Positions 24,960 through 35,481 of a DNA stretch of 64,000 nucleotides are shown here, piece after piece. Positions within the stretch are counted from its first letter, which is position 1. The number at the start of each line of letters is the position of its first letter. The position numbers and the translations under genes are program-made. Under the pieces are notes generated by a model that saw only the letters and a list, made by a program, of their open reading frames with translations, had not been told where the DNA came from and ran no database searches. The stretch comes from Rheinheimera tangshanensis (GTDB lineage: Bacteria; Pseudomonadota; Gammaproteobacteria; Enterobacterales; Alteromonadaceae), in contig NZ_BMLH01000001.1 in the NCBI RefSeq assembly GCF_014645135.1, forward strand, positions 434,001-498,000, read 5' to 3'.

Positions 24960-25845
24960 ACAGTTGCTTTACCGCTTGCAGATAAGCCGGATTAGCCTGA
25001 CTGTTCAGCAAAGGCAAGAGCTCAGCTCCTACAGGAGTAAATTTGTAGTATTGCAGTACCACTCCTGAATGCCTGGCTTTGCAGGTCAGCTGGTGCTGGT
25101 GGTATTGCAACTGCAAAGGTTGAGCCGGGATCAATTCACCGCTTTCAATTTCAATCTGATGCAACAGATTGAGGTCAATCAAGCTTAGGATCTGAGGATA
25201 AGTCAGCCCGAACTGGCTCAGGTTCAGCACAGCTCTGCTACGACCTGTCAGCACTTGCCAGATAGAAGGTTTGCGGACATAACCAAAATAAATATGACCA
25301 CTGTCCTGTAGTCTGACTCTACAGGTCAGACTTGCTGCTTTTTGTAAGGCTAAGGCCTCTTTGTAACTCATACGTTGTAATAAAAATAAGGTTTTTAGCG
25401 AAAAGCTGCCAGGTTGGCCAATTTCTCCAGCCAGTATCTTAGCCCATAGCTGTTGCATGGTTTGGTTAGAAATATTCAGCACGAGGTCACAGTATTGCTG
25501 AAACCAATCCGGGTCGACCTCCATCTCTGCGACGTAGTCCGGACAAAAATCCAAAGCCAGTGCCATGATCTTCTCTAAATTGGACTGCTGTCGTTCTTTA
25601 TTCATGCGCTCACGTCGTTCAGCACGTTGTGATAGAGTCGGGCCTTTAAAGCCAGTCTCGATAGAGACAGGAGCTCCGGATCGCTGTGACAGACTCTGAT
25701 GACGTTGACTAAAGTCGCCTGCCTGAACCTGACTGACCGTCTCTGTATCTGCCGCGCTGCTTTTTGTTGCGAATTCCTGACCTAACTGGCTGCGAGCTAA
25801 TTGCAATAAACGTTGATGACCACGACCAGTAGAGATTTTCTGCAT
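24931..25845 (-). CDS. conserved protein, TIGR03899/DUF2806-like
   Basis: A 304-residue cytosolic protein of unknown function. A charged, probably disordered N-terminal 90 residues precedes a conserved core: DPDWFQQYCDLVLNISNQTMQQLWAKILAGEI and PGSFSLKTL, typical of TIGR03899/DUF2806-type proteins. The C-terminal part (FTPVGAELLPL) looks like a small winged or beta domain. The 3' end overlaps the convergent BarA-like gene by 29 bases. It has no close operon partner; its start faces the REC-EAL gene across 309 bases. Confidence 0.72.
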   Translation of the reverse strand: MQKISTGRGHQRLLQLARSQLGQEFATKSSAADTETVSQVQAGDFSQRHQSLSQRSGAPVSIETGFKGPTLSQRAERRERMNKERQQSNLEKIMALALDFCPDYVAEMEVDPDWFQQYCDLVLNISNQTMQQLWAKILAGEIGQPGSFSLKTLFLLQRMSYKEALALQKAASLTCRVRLQDSGHIYFGYVRKPSIWQVLTGRSRAVLNLSQFGLTYPQILSLIDLNLLHQIEIESGELIPAQPLQLQYHQHQLTCKARHSGVVLQYYKFTPVGAELLPLLNSQANPAYLQAVKQLFNPVLDFEG

Positions 25846-26154
25846 CAGTACACCTCAGATGAAGACAGTTTCTAGTGTTTATTTTTCACAATAGCGCAAA
25901 AACCAGGTGACGACTTCAGAAGAAGTTTATGAATGTGTTAAATCAATGATTCATAATGGTTTTAATAAAATGAATTGCTTTTTCTGCCTGAGAGTATAGT
26001 GTAGAACAACTGGATTAAAAGCTTACCAAGGATTGTTGTGGGATTAGGTTCTGATTGTTAAAGCTAATACAGGGTTTAGGCTCGTATTTATGCAGTAAAA
26101 CCTTGATATGTTTTTAAAAAAGTCCCTTACAGCTGATGTAAAAAAGGTCGGAGC
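25846..26154. other. divergent intergenic region
   Basis: 309 AT-rich bases between the divergent starts at 25845 and 26155. No gene, repeat or strong hairpin is visible. AAAGG lies before ATG 26155. Presumed promoters for both neighbours lie here. Confidence 0.45.
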
Positions 26155-28371
26155 ATGGTGTCAAAAGCAGCAGATGATGATTTTCTGTTCCTCGCAGAAG
26201 ACGAAATAAATTCGGAAGCAGAAACCCAATCCAGCGGTGAGTGGCACCTGTTGATTGTGGATGATGACGAAGAAATTCATACAGTCACTAAGCTGGCTTT
26301 ATCTGACTTATTGGTTTTGGACCGTAAGTTGGTGTTTCATCATGCGTTTTCCGGTAAAGAAGCACTGAAGTTTCTGGCACAACATCCTTACATCGCCGTT
26401 ATTTTACTTGATGTCGTGATGGAGTCTGACGACGCAGGTCTCAAGGTTGTGCAGCAAATCCGCGATGAATTAAAGATGGATGAGGTACGGATAGTTCTGC
26501 GTACCGGCCAGCCAGGTTATGCCCCGGAAGAGAGTGTCATCAAAGAATATGACATCAACGACTATAAAACCAAAACTGAGCTGACCCGCAATAAGCTGGT
26601 TACCGCTATTATTTCGTCCATTCGCAGCTATCAGCAAATCCGTACTATTAATCAAAACCGTATCGGCTTACAGAAAATTATCAATGCCGGCGCTAATTTG
26701 CTTGAACAGCATTCTTTGCATGAATTCTCTGAAGGAGTGGTAACTCAGATTTCTTCATTAATAGGTTTGCATGCAGAAGGGGTGCTCTGTGCGCAGATTG
26801 AGGATGACGGCAGTAGCAGTGATACTATTTATGTGTTGGGTGCGGCAGGGCACTATGCGCCCTATATCAAATGCAAATTGGAACGACTGAACAACCACAG
26901 AATTATTCAGCAAATTACCACCTGCCTTGAAGAAAGACGCCACATTTTTACCGAAAAAGATACCGTATTGTATCTAGGCAATACGGAACATGCAGCTGCT
27001 GTTTATATCGAAACCAACAGGCCGGTGGAAGATTTTGATCGCCAGTTGATCGAAGTGTTTTTGAGTAATATCTCCATTGGCTATGAAAACGTCACGTTGT
27101 TTCAGCAATTAAAACACGCTGCTTATATTGATCCTTTAACTAAAACACCAAACCGTAACGAGTTCACCGCTTTGTTGCAGGAAACCCGTCGTCTGGATCC
27201 TGATCGTAATGTTGCAGTACTGATTGATATTGATCATTTTTCTGATGTGAACGATGGTTTAGGCCAGGAAACGGGCAATGAGCTGCTGATCGCTATCACG
27301 CACCGACTGGTGGCTCAATTTGGCGAAATCGCCCAGATAGGCCGTATTGGTGCAGATGTATTTGGCTTAATAGGGCCTGAGCAGGCGCTGACTCCAGAGT
27401 CGTTGTCTGGCATTTTTGAAATGCCATTTCAGTGTTCCGAACATTCGCTACAGGTCAATGCCAGCTTCGGATTTTGCCGGTTACGTGACAGCGCCATGCA
27501 TGGCCTGACTATTCTGAAACATGTGTATATAGCGCTGAACAGAGCAAAAAAGCATCTGGCACAAAACTATGAATATTTCAGTGCCAAGATGGAAGAACAG
27601 ATGGTCGACCGGCTGGTCATGCTCAGAAGTCTGAGATCGGATTTCCAGAGAGACAAACTTCAGTTGTGGTATCAGCCACAAATTTGTTTAAAAACTGGCC
27701 ATGTGTTGGGGATGGAGGCGTTATTACGCTGGCCTCAGTCCGAAGGATGTTTTGTCTCACCTTCTGTTTTTATTCCATTGGCAGAGTACTCTGGCCTTAT
27801 CATTGAAATAGGTGACTGGGTGCTGCAGCAAGCCTGTAAACAATTGCAAAGTTTAAAAGCGCAAGGCTTTCCCAAGTTACGTATAGCAGTGAATGTGTCT
27901 ATGCCACAGTTCCGTAATCATCGATTTGTGCAGTCTGTTATTGATTGTGTCGAGCGTTATCAGGTGGACCCGGCGTTGCTGGAGCTGGAAATTACCGAGT
28001 CTGTGGTGATGGATGATCCACAAATTGTGATTGCAGCTTTAAACAAGCTAAAAACATTTGGTATTAAAGTCGCGATTGATGACTTTGGTATAGGCTTTTC
28101 ATCCCTGAGTTATTTACAGCAGTTGCCTTTAGACAGGATTAAAATTGATCGTGCTTTTATTCAGGATTTTGCCCGGCCCAACGGCACTTTAATTGCGGAA
28201 ACTATCGTGGATCTTGGACAAAAGCTTGGCTTAGCTACTATAGCTGAAGGCATAGAAACTCAGGCGCAGGAAGATGCAGTGCGTGCTATGGGCTGTCAGG
28301 AAGTACAGGGCTTTATGTATGCTAAACCTATGACTGCGGCAGATTTAGTGAAGTTTTTATCTAAAAGTTGA
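26155..28371 (+). CDS. response regulator with DUF3369, degenerate GGDEF and EAL domains
   Basis: A 738-residue cytosolic signalling protein. The N-terminal receiver (IVDDDEEIH, LLDVVMES) is followed by a DUF3369 region (about 175-315). The GGDEF domain keeps DPLTKTPNRNEF but its active site reads GADVF, so cyclase activity is probably lost. The EAL domain has E521-A-L in MEALLRW, DDFGIGFSSLSYL, KIDRAFI and AEGIET, so cyclic-di-GMP phosphodiesterase activity should be intact. The cognate kinase is not adjacent. It may work with other phospho-signalling proteins in the window, but that is a guess. Confidence 0.88.
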   Translation: MVSKAADDDFLFLAEDEINSEAETQSSGEWHLLIVDDDEEIHTVTKLALSDLLVLDRKLVFHHAFSGKEALKFLAQHPYIAVILLDVVMESDDAGLKVVQQIRDELKMDEVRIVLRTGQPGYAPEESVIKEYDINDYKTKTELTRNKLVTAIISSIRSYQQIRTINQNRIGLQKIINAGANLLEQHSLHEFSEGVVTQISSLIGLHAEGVLCAQIEDDGSSSDTIYVLGAAGHYAPYIKCKLERLNNHRIIQQITTCLEERRHIFTEKDTVLYLGNTEHAAAVYIETNRPVEDFDRQLIEVFLSNISIGYENVTLFQQLKHAAYIDPLTKTPNRNEFTALLQETRRLDPDRNVAVLIDIDHFSDVNDGLGQETGNELLIAITHRLVAQFGEIAQIGRIGADVFGLIGPEQALTPESLSGIFEMPFQCSEHSLQVNASFGFCRLRDSAMHGLTILKHVYIALNRAKKHLAQNYEYFSAKMEEQMVDRLVMLRSLRSDFQRDKLQLWYQPQICLKTGHVLGMEALLRWPQSEGCFVSPSVFIPLAEYSGLIIEIGDWVLQQACKQLQSLKAQGFPKLRIAVNVSMPQFRNHRFVQSVIDCVERYQVDPALLELEITESVVMDDPQIVIAALNKLKTFGIKVAIDDFGIGFSSLSYLQQLPLDRIKIDRAFIQDFARPNGTLIAETIVDLGQKLGLATIAEGIETQAQEDAVRAMGCQEVQGFMYAKPMTAADLVKFLSKS

Positions 28372-28372
28372 A

Positions 28373-28428
28373 AATTAAGGGCAGAGTAAAATTAAACAAC
28401 AAAGCTTAATTTTACTCTGCCCTTAATT
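28373..28428. terminator. palindrome with 23-bp perfect arms between convergent genes
   Basis: Arms 28373-28395 and 28406-28428 are exact inverted copies around a 10-base loop, with core AAGGGCAGAGTAAAATT. It fills the whole gap between the EAL gene stop (28371) and the chemoreceptor stop (28433). It can terminate in both directions and is related in core to the palindromes at 8825 and 16917. Confidence 0.82.
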
Positions 28429-28432
28429 CGTT

Positions 28433-29572
28433 TTAGCGACTGGCAATCAAAGCTAGCTGTTCGCCCATCTGATGCAAATCTTTGCTGTTTTGTTGGCTTT
28501 GAGTGGTGTGTGTGGCGATATCCCGCATGTATGTCACCATAGTTTTAGTTAAATGCTGCTGCTCATCTGTCGCCGAGGCTATTTCCTGATTCATCGCACA
28601 AATTTGCGCTATGCTGCCGGTGATTTCCTGCAAAGACAATCCCGCCTGATTGGCAGACTGCACACTTAAATCCGCTTGTTCACTGCTTAACTTCATTTTT
28701 TGCACGGCGTCACGGGCAGCGCTTTGCAACTGCTCGATGGTGCGCTGAATTTGTTCAGTGGATTTTTGCGTACGGGATGCCAGAGTACGTACTTCATCTG
28801 CCACTACCGCAAAACCACGGCCTTGTTCACCAGCTCTTGCTGCTTCAATAGCGGCGTTCAGCGCCAGTAAATTAGTTTGTTCCGCTATACCTTTAATCAC
28901 TTCAAGCACGGCGCCAACCTGATTACTGTCTTGTTCCAACTGAGCAATAGTGGCTGATGCCTGCTGTAAATTTTGTGCCAGTTGTTCGATATTCTGCACT
29001 GTGCTGAATACAGTTTGCTGACCTTGTTTCGCAATATGATTGGAGTGGTTCGCTGCATCAGCCGCCATATTGGCGCTTTGCACTTCATCTAATACACTTT
29101 GGTTCATCGACTCCACCATAGTCAGAGTCTCACCCACAATCTGTTGCTGTTGTCCCAGATGCTTTTGTTCGTTTTTAGCCATATGGCGTATAGCTATAAC
29201 CAGTTGCTGCAATTGCTCAGTCTGAGTTGAAGTGTCGTGTTGTTGCTGTTGCAGCGTGCCAAGCCACAGGTTAAATTGTTCACGAGCTTGAGTCAGCTCC
29301 GAAGCACCAGTAGCGCTTAACCGCAAGCTTAAGTCTTTTTCCTGCACACAGCGCTTGATTAGCGTCTGTTGTTCCGTCACGTAGTTTTGGTAATTTTTGA
29401 CAGCAGACTGAAGCAATACCCAGTTCAGTAGCAGCACTGCAGTGATGAGGAGCACAGACCATAACCAGTGCTGTCCTGCGAACAAGGTAGCCAATAACAC
29501 CATAGTTGTGAGCGTGATTACACTTGACAGCATAATTTGGGTTCGCGCAGACCCGAATTCAAACAAAACCAT
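28433..29572 (-). CDS. methyl-accepting chemotaxis-type protein without periplasmic sensor
   Basis: A 379-residue chemoreceptor-like signal transducer. Two adjacent membrane helices (about 14-30 and 33-52) are separated by only a few residues, so there is no periplasmic ligand domain. A HAMP-like linker leads to a complete signalling hairpin with [20 protein letters not shown] and [12 protein letters not shown]. It should talk to CheA/CheW but must sense something in the membrane, the cytoplasm or via partners. It is a single-gene unit on the minus strand; no che genes are nearby. The region 29573-29803 upstream shows nothing else. Confidence 0.86.
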   Translation of the reverse strand: MVLFEFGSARTQIMLSSVITLTTMVLLATLFAGQHWLWSVLLITAVLLLNWVLLQSAVKNYQNYVTEQQTLIKRCVQEKDLSLRLSATGASELTQAREQFNLWLGTLQQQQHDTSTQTEQLQQLVIAIRHMAKNEQKHLGQQQQIVGETLTMVESMNQSVLDEVQSANMAADAANHSNHIAKQGQQTVFSTVQNIEQLAQNLQQASATIAQLEQDSNQVGAVLEVIKGIAEQTNLLALNAAIEAARAGEQGRGFAVVADEVRTLASRTQKSTEQIQRTIEQLQSAARDAVQKMKLSSEQADLSVQSANQAGLSLQEITGSIAQICAMNQEIASATDEQQHLTKTMVTYMRDIATHTTQSQQNSKDLHQMGEQLALIASR

Positions 29573-29803
29573 AACCTTACCCCTGACTCACTTCAATCTT
29601 TCTGCTGAAGTAGAATTTATTATTGTAATAATGAAAATTGGCCGATAGAACTAAACCAAATCTGCTGCTGAAAATAACAGATATTTACCGAAGTTTTTAT
29701 CAGATTTTGCGTTTTTTTGAGAAAAAAGTCCTGGGTGTAAACAAAGAGACTGGCAGGAAGGATATTACTGAATAAAGTGCTGGATTGAAGGGATTCAGTG
29801 GAT

Positions 29804-29832
29804 AAAAAAACGGCACTTTACAGTGCCGTTTT
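29804..29832 (-). terminator. rho-independent terminator of ppa
   Basis: CGGCACT-TTAC-AGTGCCG with an A run on the left, which becomes a seven-T run on the minus strand, 13 bases after the ppa stop. Confidence 0.88.
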
Positions 29833-29844
29833 CAGTCGCAGATG

Positions 29845-30375
29845 TTACTTCTGCTGAGCGCGCTCAAACGAGCTGACGATTTCAGCTCTGGCTTCAGCTT
29901 TGTCGCCCCAACCAATGACTTTGACCCACTTACCTGGCTCTAACTCTTTGTAACGTTCAAAGAAATGCTGGATTTGGTTTTTCAGCAGTTCTGGCACGTC
30001 GTTCAGATCCTGGATGTTGTCATAAATTTTAGTCAGTTTGCTGATAGGCACAGCTAAAACTTTAGCGTCTTCACCGGCTTCGTCTGCCATTTTTAATACA
30101 GCAACTGGACGGCATTTGATCACTGCACCTGGTACCAGTGGGTATGGTGTTGGCACTAATACATCAACCGGGTCACCGTCTAATGACAGAGTGTGGTTCA
30201 CAAAACCATAGTTGCACGGGTAAAACATTGGTGTTGACATAAAACGGTCAACCCAGACTGTACCTGTGTCTTTGTCTACTTCGTATTTGATTGGATCGGC
30301 ATTCGCCGGAATTTCAATGATGACATTAATTTCATCTGGCAGATTTTTACCTGCGGCAACCTGACTTAAGCTCAT
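29845..30375 (-). CDS. ppa: inorganic pyrophosphatase
   Basis: Family I soluble pyrophosphatase, 176 residues, hydrolysing pyrophosphate and so driving biosynthetic reactions. Conserved active-site parts are visible: VEIPA-like [44 protein letters not shown] and the AKVLAVP block. Start ATG 30375 has AAGGAAG upstream. It is a single-gene unit with its own terminator. Confidence 0.97.
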   Translation of the reverse strand: MSLSQVAAGKNLPDEINVIIEIPANADPIKYEVDKDTGTVWVDRFMSTPMFYPCNYGFVNHTLSLDGDPVDVLVPTPYPLVPGAVIKCRPVAVLKMADEAGEDAKVLAVPISKLTKIYDNIQDLNDVPELLKNQIQHFFERYKELEPGKWVKVIGWGDKAEARAEIVSSFERAQQK

Positions 30376-30437
30376 AATGCTTCCTTTATGCTGAATTTTG
30401 GTGCTGTATTATAACAGCGGCCGTAAATATGGCTATA

Positions 30438-30464
30438 GCCGTTGTACTTGAAGCTGCAGCTTTT
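30438..30464 (-). repeat. ERIC/IRU-like terminal remnant
   Basis: GCCGTTGTACTTGAAGCTGCAGC matches one end of the full copies at 32990 and 7284. The rest of the element is gone. It lies 8 bases after the fbp stop. Confidence 0.5.
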
Positions 30465-30471
30465 ACCAGGC

Positions 30472-31443
30472 CTATGCCTGATGATACTGCAGGCAGCTTT
30501 CCACTTCGTGCTTTGAGCCTAAAATTACAGGGACACGCTGGTGAATATCCACAGGCTGGATTTCCATAATACGTTCATAGCCTGTAGTACTGGTACCGCC
30601 TGCCTGTTCGACCAGAAAGCTCATTGGATTGGCTTCGTACATCAGGCGCAGTTTGTCTGGTTTGCTTGGGTCTTTCAGATCCCGTGGATAAGCAAAAATA
30701 CCACCACGGCATAATATTCTGTGGACGTCACCGACCATAGCGGCTATCCAACGCATATTAAAATTCTTACCGCGGGGACCTTCTTTGCCTTTGAGCAGGT
30801 CGGCAATGTAGCTCTGCATAGCAGGCTGCCAGTAGCGTTGGTTCGACATATTAATAGCAAATTCAGCGGTGACACCGGGAATAGTGACCTGCTCTGTGGT
30901 GAGCAGGAAACCGCCATAGGTTTTATCCAACGTATACATTTTGGTGCCTTTACCTGTGGTCAAAGCCATCAGGGTTGAAGGGCCATACAAAATGTAACCC
31001 GCTGCAATCTGAGCAGTACCAGGTTGCAGGAAAATAGCAGGATCAGCAGGGTCTGCGCCTTTGGGGGCCGGCAGAATTGAAAAAATAGTGCCAATTAAGC
31101 TATTGATATCTGTGTTGGACGAACCATCCAGTGGGTCGAAGGTGACCAGATATCTGCCTTCAGGGTTACCTGCCACAGTACTTTCTTCTTCTTCAGAAGA
31201 AATGGCCATCACAGAACCTGTTTCAAGGATCAGATCTTTCAGCAGCTCATTGGAGATAACATCGAGTTTCTTCTGAGTTTCGCCCTGAACATTTTCGTTC
31301 AAAGTGGAACCCAATACATCGGAGAGTTCACCCTGACCGACCCGAAATGAAATTTCTTTGCAGGCAGCTACGATACTTTTAATCAGATCTATCAGTTCTG
31401 CATCTGCGCCATCTAGACGCAGGGCCGGAGCCAATCGACGCAT
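30472..31443 (-). CDS. fbp: fructose-1,6-bisphosphatase, class I
   Basis: The gluconeogenic enzyme that removes the 1-phosphate from fructose 1,6-bisphosphate. It is 323 residues. Metal and substrate motifs are present: [19 protein letters not shown] and the late block [21 protein letters not shown] 31443 has AAGGA 8 bases upstream. It is divergent from mpl across about 200 bases, which is a common arrangement in gammaproteobacteria. Confidence 0.96.
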   Translation of the reverse strand: MRRLAPALRLDGADAELIDLIKSIVAACKEISFRVGQGELSDVLGSTLNENVQGETQKKLDVISNELLKDLILETGSVMAISSEEEESTVAGNPEGRYLVTFDPLDGSSNTDINSLIGTIFSILPAPKGADPADPAIFLQPGTAQIAAGYILYGPSTLMALTTGKGTKMYTLDKTYGGFLLTTEQVTIPGVTAEFAINMSNQRYWQPAMQSYIADLLKGKEGPRGKNFNMRWIAAMVGDVHRILCRGGIFAYPRDLKDPSKPDKLRLMYEANPMSFLVEQAGGTSTTGYERIMEIQPVDIHQRVPVILGSKHEVESCLQYHQA

Positions 31444-31644
31444 AACACCATCCTTTTTTTGTGTAGGTAGAGGAAGCTCTGGCCGCAGTATGAATTTTGA
31501 TTAGAGGCTGTCGGCCACAGCAGCTGCCATTTTAATCAAGTTCGGGCTAAATTGCAGGTTTCTCACTGTTTTATTTCAGCTGTTCTTCAGAGTCCTTTGC
31601 TAGAATGGCTGCAAAATCCAAAATGGACCGGCTAAGGATCGAGT

Positions 31645-33003
31645 ATGCATATTCATATTTTAGGTATTTGTGGCACTTTTATGGGCGGTATTGCCGCTAT
31701 TGCAAAAAGTCTTGGGCATAAAGTGACAGGCTCTGATGCCAATGTGTACCCACCTATGAGCACTCAGCTGGAACAATTGGGTATAGAGTTGACGCAAGGT
31801 TATGATCCGGTTCAGCTACAACCCGCGCCTGATCTGGTGATTATTGGTAATGCCATGTCGCGTGGTAATCCTGCAGTGGAGTACACACTGGATCAGAATA
31901 TTCCCTATAATTCTGGCCCGCAGTGGTTGGCGGAGCAGGTTCTGCATCAGCGCTGGGTGCTTGCTGTATCTGGTACTCATGGTAAAACCACGACCAGCAG
32001 CATGTTGGCTTGGGTGCTGGAGTATGCAGGTCTAAAACCTGGCTTTTTGATTGGTGGTATTCCGCAGAACTTTGATAGTTCAGCCCGTTTAGGCGACTCG
32101 CCGTTTTTTGTCATTGAAGCGGACGAATACGACACGGCTTTTTTTGATAAACGTTCTAAGTTTGTGCATTACAGACCCCGGACTTTGGTCATCAATAACC
32201 TGGAATATGATCACGCTGATATTTTCCCGGATTTAGCTGCTATTCAGCGTCAGTTCCATCATTTGCTGCGTATGGTGCCGTCGACTGGTCTGGTGTTAAG
32301 CCCGGCCAAGGTTGAAGCTGTGGATCAAACCCTCGCTATGGGCTGCTGGAGCGAACAACAGCGTTATGGCAAAGACTGGACTGTGGAGTTAAAACAGCCG
32401 GATGGCAGCGTATTTGAGCTGTTTTATCAAAGTGTTTCGCAAGGCACCTTAGGTTGGGATTTATGTGGTAACCATAATGTCGAAAACGCTGTGATGGCGA
32501 TAGCGGCTGCCCGTCATGTCGGAGTGCCTGTGGCAGTCTCTATTGAAGCTTTAACGCAGTTTGTGGCGCCAAAACGCCGGATGGAACTTAAAGGTATAAT
32601 CAACGATATTGCTGTGTACGACGATTTTGCCCATCACCCAACAGCTATTGAAACCACTTTGGCCGGTTTAAGAGCCCGTGTCGGGGATGCAAAAATCTGG
32701 GCAGTGCTGGAGCCGAGATCCAACACCATGCGAATGGGCGTACACAAATCTGCTATCGCTGATTCGCTGCATGATGCCAATGAAGTGCTGCTGTTTGAAC
32801 CTGCAAATTCTGGCTGGTCCCTGACTGCTGTGGCAGAACAGATGCCGGGCAGGGCGCAAGTGTTTCAATCAGTTGAATTAATAGTGGCCGCTTTGGTTGA
32901 AAAAGCGTCCGCAGGGGATCATATAGTCATTATGAGCAATGGCGGTTTTGGTGGTATACATCAAAAGTTACTGGACGCCTTGTTTGCAACCCGTCGTACT
33001 TGA
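31645..33003 (+). CDS. mpl: UDP-MurNAc:L-Ala-gamma-D-Glu-meso-DAP ligase
   Basis: Murein peptide ligase, which joins recycled tripeptide to UDP-MurNAc during peptidoglycan recycling. It is 452 residues, Mur-ligase fold, with ATP loop GTHGKTTTSSM near residue 112, EADEYDTAFFDKRSKF and the C-terminal domain (DDFAHHPTAIE, EPRSNTMRMG). AAGGA precedes ATG 31645. The last codons (T-R-R-T-stop) lie inside an ERIC-like repeat that begins at 32990, so the repeat sets the C-terminus. It is followed by ubiX, as in many relatives. Confidence 0.96.
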   Translation: MHIHILGICGTFMGGIAAIAKSLGHKVTGSDANVYPPMSTQLEQLGIELTQGYDPVQLQPAPDLVIIGNAMSRGNPAVEYTLDQNIPYNSGPQWLAEQVLHQRWVLAVSGTHGKTTTSSMLAWVLEYAGLKPGFLIGGIPQNFDSSARLGDSPFFVIEADEYDTAFFDKRSKFVHYRPRTLVINNLEYDHADIFPDLAAIQRQFHHLLRMVPSTGLVLSPAKVEAVDQTLAMGCWSEQQRYGKDWTVELKQPDGSVFELFYQSVSQGTLGWDLCGNHNVENAVMAIAAARHVGVPVAVSIEALTQFVAPKRRMELKGIINDIAVYDDFAHHPTAIETTLAGLRARVGDAKIWAVLEPRSNTMRMGVHKSAIADSLHDANEVLLFEPANSGWSLTAVAEQMPGRAQVFQSVELIVAALVEKASAGDHIVIMSNGGFGGIHQKLLDALFATRRT

Positions 33004-33110
33004 AGCTGCAGCTTTGTTGGCTGCCTGTTCGCGCCCCAGTCACATAGGTTAACTATGCTCCTGGGGTCTTGAACACTTGCCGCCTCGCCGCAACTCCAAT
33101 TACTTAGGGT
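32990..33110 (-). repeat. ERIC/IRU-like repeat overlapping the mpl stop
   Basis: A full-length copy in reverse orientation, CCCGTCGTACTTGAAGC to ATTACTTAGGGT. Its first 14 bases are the last codons and stop (TGA 33001) of mpl. It separates mpl from ubiX, and the transcript would carry its hairpin. Confidence 0.82.
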
Positions 33111-33157
33111 TCAGATCGGCGTGAAAATAAGAGCCACCACTTTAAAAAGAGAACTCC

Positions 33158-33772
33158 ATGACCCAAGAAGTCACCTTAGCTTTTACCGGCGCTTCAGGCG
33201 CTGGTTATGGCTGGCGTTTGCTGGAAAACTTACTGGCACAACAAGTTAAAGTGCATCTGTTAATTTCCAGTGCGGCCCGCGTGGTATTCGCTACCGAATA
33301 TGATTTAAAACTTCCGGGCGGGCCTGAAGCCTGTCGTGATTTTATTCTGGAAAAAACCGGTGCCAGCAAAGAGCTGCTCGCAGTGTATGGCAAAGACGAC
33401 TGGTTTTCGCCTTGTGCTTCAGGTTCTGCTGCACCGAAGCAGATGGTGATTTGCCCATGCTCTACTGGCACTGCTGCCGCTATTGCCCATGGCATGAGTG
33501 ACAATCTGATTGAACGTGCTGCGGATGTAGTGCTGAAAGAGCGAGGTCAGCTGATTATTGTGCCCCGCGAAACTCCATTAGGTACTATTCATCTGGAGAA
33601 CTTACTTGCCTTGTCCAAAGCTGGCGCAGTGGTGATGCCGGCAGCGCCTGGTTTTTATCATCAGCCTCAATCTGTCGATGACTTAATCGACTTTATGGTG
33701 GCACGAATTCTTGACCATTTAGGTTTAAAGCAACAGTTAGTCAGCCGTTGGGGCTATGGAGATCCACAGTGA
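33158..33772 (+). CDS. ubiX: flavin prenyltransferase UbiX
   Basis: Makes prenylated FMN, the cofactor of the UbiD decarboxylase in ubiquinone synthesis. It is 204 residues. Typical features are [16 protein letters not shown], the [19 protein letters not shown] loop, [10 protein letters not shown] and [16 protein letters not shown]. It ends in a GTGA overlap with the ABC transporter gene, so the two are translationally coupled. Confidence 0.95.
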   Translation: MTQEVTLAFTGASGAGYGWRLLENLLAQQVKVHLLISSAARVVFATEYDLKLPGGPEACRDFILEKTGASKELLAVYGKDDWFSPCASGSAAPKQMVICPCSTGTAAAIAHGMSDNLIERAADVVLKERGQLIIVPRETPLGTIHLENLLALSKAGAVVMPAAPGFYHQPQSVDDLIDFMVARILDHLGLKQQLVSRWGYGDPQ

Positions 33773-34695
33773 CCTTAGCGTTAGATATTCAACAGTTACA
33801 CAAGGTGTATAAAAGCGGCACTGTCGCTTTAAAAGGTATTGATCTGCAAGTGCAGCAAGGCGACTTTTTTGCTCTATTAGGCCCGAATGGCGCAGGCAAA
33901 AGTACCAGCATTGGCATTATCAGTTCACTGGTCAATAAAAGCAGCGGTACAGTCAAAGTTTTTGATTATGACTTAGATACTCAACTGGAAGATGCCAAAA
34001 GCCAGCTGGGTTTAGTACCACAGGAATTTAACTTCAACCAGTTTGAAACTGTGCTGCAAATTGTATTGAATCAGGCTGGTTATTATGGTGTGCCACGTTC
34101 TGTCGCCATAGTGCGGGCTGAAAAATACTTAGGTCAGCTTGGCTTATGGGATAAACGCTATGCCCGCTCGCGTGAGTTGTCTGGTGGTATGAAACGCCGT
34201 CTGATGATAGCCCGAGCTTTAATGCATGAACCTAAGTTACTGATTCTAGATGAACCTACAGCGGGGGTGGATATTGAACTACGCCGCTCTATGTGGGAGT
34301 TCTTAAAAGAGATTAACCAGCAGGGTGTGACTATTATTCTGACCACTCACTATCTGGAAGAAGCAGAGTCGTTGTGCCGTAATATCGCCATTATCGACAA
34401 AGGCCAGATTGTCGAAAATACCAGCATGAAAAACCTGTTGAGTAAGCTCAATAAGGAAACCTTTTTACTGGATATAGCGCCGACAGATGCTGTGATCACA
34501 CTGGAGGGTTATACCTTCCGTCAGACTGACAGCCATAGTCTGGAAGTCGATGTGGAAAAAGCTCAGGGCTTAAATGGCGTATTCAGCGCTTTAACAGCGC
34601 AAGGCATTCAGGTGCTTTCAATGCGTAACAAAGCCAACCGTCTGGAAGAGTTGTTTGTCAGTCTGGTCGAAAACGGACGCGGAGCCAAAGTATGA
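33769..34695 (+). CDS. yadG: ABC transporter ATP-binding protein YadG
   Basis: ATPase subunit of a two-gene ABC-2-type exporter. The GTG start at 33769 overlaps the ubiX stop (GTGA) and has TGGAGA 6 bases upstream; it gives 308 residues, the length of E. coli YadG, while an ATG at 33748 would add only seven residues. Walker [10 protein letters not shown], signature LSGGMKRR, Walker [13 protein letters not shown] and switch TTHYLEEAE are intact. The substrate is not known. It overlaps yadH by 4 bases. Confidence 0.92.
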   Translation: MTLALDIQQLHKVYKSGTVALKGIDLQVQQGDFFALLGPNGAGKSTSIGIISSLVNKSSGTVKVFDYDLDTQLEDAKSQLGLVPQEFNFNQFETVLQIVLNQAGYYGVPRSVAIVRAEKYLGQLGLWDKRYARSRELSGGMKRRLMIARALMHEPKLLILDEPTAGVDIELRRSMWEFLKEINQQGVTIILTTHYLEEAESLCRNIAIIDKGQIVENTSMKNLLSKLNKETFLLDIAPTDAVITLEGYTFRQTDSHSLEVDVEKAQGLNGVFSALTAQGIQVLSMRNKANRLEELFVSLVENGRGAKV

Positions 34696-35462
34696 GTTCT
34701 CGTAATTTAATAGCGCTACAAAGTATTCTTTATAAAGAAACCAACAGATTTATGCGCATTTGGGTGCAAACCCTGGTGCCTCCAGCCATTACCATGACCT
34801 TGTATTTTGTCATTTTTGGTGCTTTGGTGGGCTCGCGTATTGGTGATATGGGGGGCTTCAGTTATATGGAGTTTATTGTGCCTGGCCTGATTATGATGTC
34901 GGTCATCACCAACTCCTACTCGAATGTGGCCTCATCTTTTTTCAGTGCCAAGTTTCAACGTAATGTCGAAGAGCTATTGGTCGCACCTGTACCTAACTAC
35001 ATCATAGTGCTGGGTTATGTCGGTGGTGGCGTGGCGCGCGGCATTCTGGTTGGATTGATAGTCTCTTTGTTATCACTGTTTTTTGTCGATATCAAAGTGC
35101 ATCATTTGTTTATTCTGATGTCGACAGTGGTATTGACTGCCACTTTGTTTTCGCTGGCCGGTTTAATTAACGCTATTTACGCCAAAACTTTTGATGACAT
35201 CAGTATCATTCCAACTTTTGTACTGACGCCTTTAACTTACCTGGGCGGCGTGTTTTATTCACTGAGTTTGCTGCCGGAGTTTTGGCAGTATGTCTCGAAG
35301 GTGAACCCCATTGTGTATATGGTCAACGCCTTCCGTTACGGCTTTTTAGGTGTCAGTGATGTCAATCTGGTGTTTGCGTTCAGTGTGATTGTTGGTTTTA
35401 TTGTTGTGTTTTTTAGCTTTGCTATGTATCTGATTAATAAGGGTACTGGCCTTAGAAGCTAA
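34692..35462 (+). CDS. yadH: ABC-2 type permease YadH
   Basis: Membrane partner of YadG, 256 residues with six predicted helices. It starts in the ATGA overlap with yadG. Recognisable stretches are YKETNRFMRIWVQTL, VPGLIMMSVITNSYSN, LTPLTYLGGVFYSLSLLP and VNPIVYMVNAFRYGFLG. The exporter pair is conserved in gammaproteobacteria but its cargo is not established. A two-way terminator follows. Confidence 0.93.
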   Translation: MSSRNLIALQSILYKETNRFMRIWVQTLVPPAITMTLYFVIFGALVGSRIGDMGGFSYMEFIVPGLIMMSVITNSYSNVASSFFSAKFQRNVEELLVAPVPNYIIVLGYVGGGVARGILVGLIVSLLSLFFVDIKVHHLFILMSTVVLTATLFSLAGLINAIYAKTFDDISIIPTFVLTPLTYLGGVFYSLSLLPEFWQYVSKVNPIVYMVNAFRYGFLGVSDVNLVFAFSVIVGFIVVFFSFAMYLINKGTGLRS

Positions 35463-35481
35463 GCCACTGCACCTTCACATC

